Shown: positions 58,201-64,000 of the stretch, piece after piece
How positions within the stretch are numbered: the first letter of the stretch is position 1
Layout of the letters: every line of letters begins with the position of its first letter
From: Aquilaria yunnanensis
Lineage: Eukaryota > Streptophyta > Magnoliopsida > Malvales > Thymelaeaceae
Length of the DNA stretch: 64,000 nt
Reading direction: 5' to 3'
Assembly (NCBI GenBank): GCA_039654915.1
Contig: CM077594.1
Span: 105,166,893-105,230,892 of the forward strand
Notes under the pieces: generated by a model
What the model was told of the DNA's origin: nothing
What the model saw: the letters and a program-made list of their open reading frames with translations, nothing else
Database searches by the model: none
Program-made: the position numbers and the translations under genes

Positions 58201-58859
58201 CCCTTACTCTTTTCGTCTTTGTATTTTCCGTGTAGCCTTCCTTTGGATAGAAAATTTTCAAAGAGACAAACCTTTTTATGTCAGTCAAGTAAGGTTCGAA
58301 GACAAAGGCTAACTTTTCATCAGTAGAGAACAAAAGATTGCTTAAAGGATGATTATTCTAAACCAAATCCTGAAAAGGATTTTCTTTAATGTCAGTGACA
58401 ACTTGAGGGCAACCAAACCTGAATCTTTCATTTAGGAAAAGTTTCAAGAACACAAAGTCTATTAATGTTACGTGGTCAAACCTGTTGAGGATGTGTTAAG
58501 ACAAAGAAATTACCATGAAGAAAAACAAATTGAAGAAAGTGCTAGTACCTGCTCATGGAATGAAATGTAGCATGCAAGTACTCATCAAGTCTCCTATATA
58601 AAGAGCCTAAGTATAATGGGCCAAGTGCCAGCTTTTTCCCTTATGCTAATTTAATGGTGAGAAGAAAACCTCTAGTAGGGACTCCATTTTCAGCGGTGCC
58701 AAGTAGAAGAAATTTGGACACCTAGAATGCAAGAAAGGCTTTTAACTTGTACCTGCAATTTGCCTATTCTCCATGGAATTATAGAGCTATCAGTGTTTAA
58801 TTGTCCAAAGTAAAAATTTAGCCATATGTCATTAGGGCAGAATTTGGCCATGGTTTTTG

Positions 58860-59575
58860 TTGCCTTCTTAGCCTCACTAATATCACTCCATTAAGCTCTT
58901 ATAAAGGCGTGCTTCATCATCAGCCAACTCTTCTGACTTGATTTTTGCACTAAAAGTACTTAAGGCTAAAAGAACTTTTACTTCTTCTAAAGTTGGTGTG
59001 AATTCCCGCCAAACTGTGATGAAGGTATGAGTATCAATACTCCACCTTGTGAAGAGATTTCTTCATATCAAAACCTTTTTGGAAATGTGGTAATTCAAGT
59101 ATTATGATATTCTGATGGCATAAATGATATAGGCATCTTTCAAAATGCCAAAGTCCTTTTTGTTATGGAGAATTTTATTGGCCCATTCTAACCAACTAGT
59201 GACATATCTATCCGGTACACCAAGCCTGGTAGTTGAGAGAGGTACTTCTTTTCTTTCATTTTTTAATTGTAACATTGACCTTGGCAGAATGAATTTAAGC
59301 GGGTTTAGACTTATGCTGCATCACAAATTTCCAAGAATTTGGAGATAGAATTTCCCCTTCATTTCTCCAGTTAAGTCAGAAACTATCTACAAGAAACGTT
59401 GAGTCAATCCAATTTGTCTCATTTACAGGTAGTGAAAAACGCCCATTACGATGAGCTAGTAGTTTTGGCAAATTTTTCCCTGCTTCTTTATTCATCTCTT
59501 TTTTCCTTTTGCCTGATCGAGTATATGATTTTCCCTTTTTGGGTTGAACCATGGTGATATCTACAATCAAGTAAG
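58860..59575 (-). pseudogene. Plant mobile domain (PMD) gene remnant
   Basis: On minus, a Lys-rich start (MVQPKKGKSYTRSGKRKKEM) leads to RLGVPDRYVTSWLEWANKI with FGILKDAYIIYA (59,120-59,230), then after stops LFTRWSIDTHTFITVWREFT followed by PTLEEVKVLLAL (58,940-59,062). The W...W..., GI.DA, W...THTF...E.TPTLE.V pattern is that of the PMD (the MAIN/MAIL family domain, also carried by retrotransposons and MULEs). PMD proteins of plants act in genome stability and silencing; the element-borne versions have no settled role. Stops show decay. It abuts the truncated gypsy on the Gag side and may have belonged to it or to another element. Confidence 0.6.
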
Positions 59576-61239
59576 TACAAAATATAAATTTTTGATGTAC
59601 TATAAATTCATGCAAAGTACTAAGTTTAATAATTATGCCAAACATTAGACACTATTGCATGCCTAATTATTGTTCTGATTGTTTTATGCTAACATATCTC
59701 CCTATTTCAAGCTTTTGCAAAAAGAAAATGAAAATGAAAAATTGCTTCTAAATTAAAATTTACCTTGCAGCTCTCAAATTAGCCTTGACAGTGCACTGAT
59801 GAAAAGATGTACATGGCTTGGCTAGTGTGTAGGAAGCGAAGAAATGAATGAGAAAGAAAACTAGAGAAATAGAAATAGAAGACACAAGTTGAAGAAAAAA
59901 GGTCTGCCCATTTTATAATTATACATGTGCAAGAAAAAAGGAAGGATCTTTTATTCCCTTCCAATTAGAATTAGACCATATTGTTGGCCAAGGAAACACA
60001 CCATTAAAATAAGATTTGGCCATTAAAAAAAATCAAATAAAGGGAGAAAGATCCTTACCTAATTAATGTTATTTGTTTTCCCTTTATATTGTGATTTATT
60101 ATTTATATCTATAGATATTATACTAAAAAAATTAAATTACAAGATCTTGGATTTTACTTTTTTAATTTATATTAATGCAGGTTTCAACAATTGCTCATGG
60201 AATTTTTAAAGTTATTTCATGTCTATGCAACAATCAAACGGTAACATCTATATTATATCTTTCATGCATGTGAATCATTTCATGCTTGATTCATGCTCCA
60301 TATGTAGTAGACAAAATGTAGTGGTGAAATTGGTAATTTTATATTTTTCTATTTGTCTACTTATATTTGCTCCATATGCATATGAATCATTTCATAATTG
60401 ATTCATGCTCTAGGTTAGATGATGTCAAATTTAAAATTTTGGGTAGGAACTTTAATCCAACATAATAAGGGAATGATTTTAGGGTGTTCTGGTTTAGTGG
60501 GCTCAAAATAAGGCATGTTGGATTTTCCAACAGTCCCGATAAATCCAGAATCCAAAAAAAATAACCTTTACTTAAAAATAACCGTTACACTTTTTTTTAC
60601 CATTGATCTAAACACACGTGGTACAATCCTACACGCCTAGCTCCCTCATAATTACTTTCCTTGTGGAAGGGAGGTTATTTTTACAATCATCCCATAATTT
60701 AGAGCTCTCATATGATTTCATTTCTCCCTCACACCATATTTGCTTCCACCACGTTTTTCATTTGATATAATTTAATACTTTGTTTTATCTAGCATTTCAT
60801 TTTTGCCTGGTCTATTATTTTTTATTTTGCCTAAGATCTTTTCTTCTGTTAGTCTCTTAAGTTTGCCGGGTTACTTGCTTCTCCTCCCTGTCGGTCCCTA
60901 AATATCTCCTATCCCTTTCATTTATAACACTTTGCCTTCTTCCACAAATAACCCTCACTCATAAGGAAATATTACAACAGCTAAAGGTTTGAGATAATAT
61001 TAAAATGAGATTTACAGTGTACTCTTAGGTTAGAGATATTTTATACGAGATTTTAAGTTGTAGTTGCTCTACCACTCGATGCCAAATGTCAAGTAATAAG
61101 TTTGGATTATAAGTAATGGTTATTTGGATTTATTTGGAATATTTGTAGTCTTGTATGTTCAAGAAAATTTTATTTCTTTGAATGTATGGCGTGTCATTAT
61201 CCCAAAACTCCTATGGTGGGTTTTAGGGAGTGGCAGAAG
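59576..61239. other. Intergenic or decayed element DNA
   Basis: No gene was recognised. TGGGCTTGATTCATGCTCYAxxT-like segments (60,260-60,310 and 60,370-60,420: CATATGNATNTGAATCATTTCAT and ATTGATTCATGCTC) form a short local repeat. The last 100 bp or so before 61,240 may be the end of a 5' LTR (TTTTAGGGAGTGGCAGAAG directly before the primer site). Confidence 0.4.
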
Positions 61240-61625
61240 TGGTATCACAGTAATAGGTTTGATAATTCGTGAAACCTTGGGTTTGGGTTATGGGACTAAG
61301 TAAAGACCATGACTCCTATGGATAGGTTTGAATTACTTATGATCAACTAACACAAGTAAAATTATAGTACCTTTTCTTACATTGGAGATATCTCTAGTCT
61401 AAATATCAGAGTAGTGCAGCGGAAGCTTGGTGGTGGATTAAATGATTACTAAAGCCTACTTGTTTGAAGTGATAAGGTAAGGTGATTTCTATTTTTTTTG
61501 GGTTAGAATAAGGACATAATGTGTATGAAGGTATTTGTAAGGATAAAAGTGATTGAATATGGGAATATGAGAAGCACATAATATTTGTAGTTGATAATGT
61601 AAGTTTTGAGCATGAAACTTATTTT

Positions 61626-61637
61626 AAGGGGAAAGGA
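61626..61637 (+). other. Polypurine tract
   Basis: AAGGGGAAAGGA directly precedes the TG of the LTR, the usual plus-strand primer position. Confidence 0.7.
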
Positions 61638-63232
61638 TGTAATAACCCTAAAATTCTATTAAGAATAATTTTTTTGGGTTAATTGTATAAGTACAAAGTT
61701 AAAAGAAAAAAAAAGAAGAAAGAAAGAAAGAAGGAAGGAAGCCATTAATATTGGGCCGGTTACTAAAGGGTGGAAGAAAGAAACTAAAAAAGAAAGGAAT
61801 AACAAAAGGTAGAGATAGGGGAAGAACGTGGAGGAAGGATCAGAATAAAAACAGTAAATAGAAAAAAAAAAAAGGTTACGTAAATAATAATAATAAGAAG
61901 AAGAAGAAAATAATGGAAAAAAAACTTAAAACGGAAAGCAAGAAGTGGAGAGAAACGTGGAAAGGAAAATAAGAAAAAGAGAAAAAAAAAAAAAAGAAGA
62001 GAAATAGAGTTAGAAACATAATAAAGGAGGGTTAAACTATATATATACATCATTATGAAAAAATTTAGTTTTTACTCTTACGTCACTATAGTTCTTTTCA
62101 AAAAGAGAAGAAGTAAGGATTGAAGAGCAAGATCAAGCTTAGAATTTTCTTCTTCAAAAAGAGTAATTTTAGTGAGTTTTATTTTAAAATATTCTTGTAT
62201 ATTTATGTCAAATATGTTCATGTAATTCAAGAAAAAATAAAGTTGGTAGGGTTTTGATAGTTCTAGATATTATAAGTGATAATTGATGATTGAGATTGTT
62301 TAGAACCAATGAAGAAAAAGGTTGTTGGAGTTTTGGCTTGGTATTGGGGAGAATCACTTGTTGGAGAGGATTGTGAAGACAGATCAAAGATTTTATGTTC
62401 TGGGAAAAAATTAGTTTTAATGACAGTGTAGGTACCTATTTCTTAGAGGCTGTGTATCTAGGTCCTGAAGTATAGAATGTTACATGTTGCTCACTGTAAG
62501 TTGAGTGGCTGAAAAAGTGTTCGGGTTGTTGACAGCATTGATCCTGGGCTTTGAACACGGTTTCAGAGAGTCCTTATGTTCCATAAATATTCGTTTAGGC
62601 CACGGATAGAGAATAATTTTGGATTATTTCTTAAATTGGTGGGATTTTGACATAGACTTTTGCACAATTATTTTAGGTGACTAAACCATTGTTTTAAGAG
62701 TTGGAGAGTTGCAATTTGAGATAAGTGGATGTTCATCATTCTAAACTTAAATTATTATTTACTATTCACTTTATTGATTTTAAAGTATTAAATTACATTG
62801 AATTCTAGTTTTCTGAAATTTTGATTTTAAACTATAAATAATTTGATCTTTAGACTTCTTACTTGATTTCACCTTTATTATTTGAAATTTTATTTTAAAC
62901 TTTTGTTATTTAAATGTATTGAAAACAAGTGCATATGTATTATTTATATTTCTAAGTATGTAAGTTGTGTTTTCATTTATTTATGAGATCAAACATGTTT
63001 TTCTTATGTTATTACGAAAATATGATTTTTATGATTTTTATGGACCTTTAGATTCTAAAAGTTCATAAATATAAATATGTATGGTTTTATTTTGTTTTAG
63101 TAGGTGTTGGTTATGTGCCCGACTATTAGGAAAATGTTGTTCATGGCCTTTTTTACAAGGTATTACGTAAGTATGATTCACATTGCACTATTTAGGACTA
63201 GTCTTTTTGGGCACTCTATCGATGTTAATTTA

Positions 63233-63893
63233 CAGTCGATCTATGACATAATGCTGTAATTAAATGTAGTTATTCTAACATGACGTACTACAATGATTAA
63301 ATTTAGGTATTTTGACATAAAGTATTACAACGATTAAGTGTAGTTATTCTGACATGACGTATTATAGTGATTAAAATGTAGCCGCAATAATCACCCCACT
63401 CATTATATTAAGAAATTCATATTTTGTTATCTATTGAATTACTCTATTTTGACTAATGATTTCATATATGAATTTCACCTTTATTTTTTTTAAATTTTAT
63501 GATAGAGTTAATTGTTTTTGTTCATGACACTTAAATGACTTTCTATTTTTATAAATATTGCTTTCCTACCAATGAATATTCTCAGTCGGTCTATGACATA
63601 TTACAGTAGTTAAGTGTATTCTAACATGACGTACTACAGCGATTAAATGTAGTTATTCTTATATAATGTATTACAACGGTTAAAGTATAGTCGCAGTACT
63701 CGCCCCACTCACTATATTAAGAAATATCATATTTGGTTATCTATTTTAAATTGCTCTATTTTGACTAATGATTTTATATATGAATTTCACCTTTATTTTT
63801 CTTATATTTTATGATAGAGTTAATTGTATTTGTTTATGGCACTTAATTGACTTTTTATTTTTATAAGTATCACTTTCCTACCAATGAATACTC
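63233..63893 (+). repeat. Two-copy 350-bp tandem repeat with internal 37-bp units
   Basis: CAGTCGATCTATGACATA at 63,233 recurs as CAGTCGGTCTATGACATA at 63,583, and the sequences stay alignable to about 63,893 (AATGAATAYTC). Each unit begins with two to three copies of a roughly 37-bp motif around GTAGTTATTCTGACATGACG and TATTACARYGATTAAA. It lies inside the LTR. Confidence 0.85.
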
Positions 63894-64000
63894 TTACTTA
63901 TTTATATATTTATTATATTTTTTAATTAATATTGAACTTATGATATTTCCAACAATATTATTTTTTGCTTGATCCCTATGTTATATATTTTATGAACTGT

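Larger units (their letters stand above)
61240..64000 (+). mobile_element. Gutted gypsy-type LTR element, 3' LTR running off the window
   Basis: A Met-tRNA-type primer site TGGTATCACAG (61,240-61,250) and a polypurine tract AAGGGGAAAGGA (61,626-61,637) are only about 375 bp apart, and no Gag or Pol lies between. The LTR starts TGTAATAACCCTAAAATTC at 61,638, a start common in plant Tekay-like chromoviruses, and extends beyond 64,000. So this is an internally deleted or LARD/TRIM-like derivative in plus orientation. Purine-rich repeats (GAAA/GAAG) at 61,700-62,010 lie in the LTR. Confidence 0.65.

Noticed and set aside
1..64000. CRISPR arrays, operons, rRNA or tRNA genes
   Set aside because: The genome is plant nuclear; no evenly spaced repeat-spacer array was seen, and no rRNA or tRNA sequence was recognised by eye.

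Overview
The window is nuclear DNA of a flowering plant, most likely a eudicot. It has one clearly intact protein-coding gene, a class I TCP transcription factor of the TCP20 type (minus strand, 33,608-34,495), in AT-rich DNA dominated by transposable elements: Helitron, hAT, CACTA, Mutator-like, Stowaway/mariner, Ty3-gypsy and TRIM. The species cannot be named from what is visible. Coordinates of element ends and repeat matches were read by eye.

Layout. 1-14.8 kb: no convincing host gene. It holds a Mutator-type MITE (1.6-2.1 kb), a non-autonomous CACTA element (2.15-4.69 kb) carrying a degenerate telomere-like TTTAGGG array, foldback MITEs, hAT-like MITEs and a long-TIR element with a GC-richer core (8.9-9.9 kb). 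14.8-31.3 kb: one degenerate hAT transposon (transposase on the minus strand) split by about 13.3 kb of foreign DNA. That insert holds a broken PRPP synthetase gene fragment and an autonomous-type Helitron (about 19,983-29,525) with a Rep/helicase gene (two in-frame stops) and a multi-exon RPA70-like gene. About 0.5-0.65 kb of hAT/MITE sequence is directly repeated at both edges of the insert, and the right copy starts exactly at the Helitron 3' terminus. 31.3-35.4 kb: the TCP20-like gene with its leader and downstream region. 35.4-44.9 kb: a non-autonomous hAT with an 8-bp target duplication, a foldback MITE, an AP2/ERF pseudogene and a tandem TRIM retrotransposon with three LTRs and two internal regions. 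44.9-53.4 kb: Mutator-type MITEs, a Pack-MULE carrying a PPR gene fragment, a second long-TIR MULE and a MITE nested in a foldback MITE. 54.0-58.2 kb: a decayed Ty3-gypsy chromovirus on the minus strand, itself hit by a Stowaway MITE. 58.9-59.6 kb: a plant mobile domain (PMD) gene remnant. 61.2-64.0 kb: a gutted gypsy-type LTR element whose LTR contains nested tandem repeats and runs off the window.

How things fit together: the host gene is a DNA-binding regulator. The rest is a nested insertion record with three gene-fragment captures or relics (PRPP synthetase, PPR, AP2/ERF). The Helitron pairs a rolling-circle initiator/helicase with a single-strand-DNA-binding RPA protein, the usual plant Helitron gene set. 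I saw no rRNA or tRNA gene, CRISPR array or organellar insert, but could not run a dedicated search.
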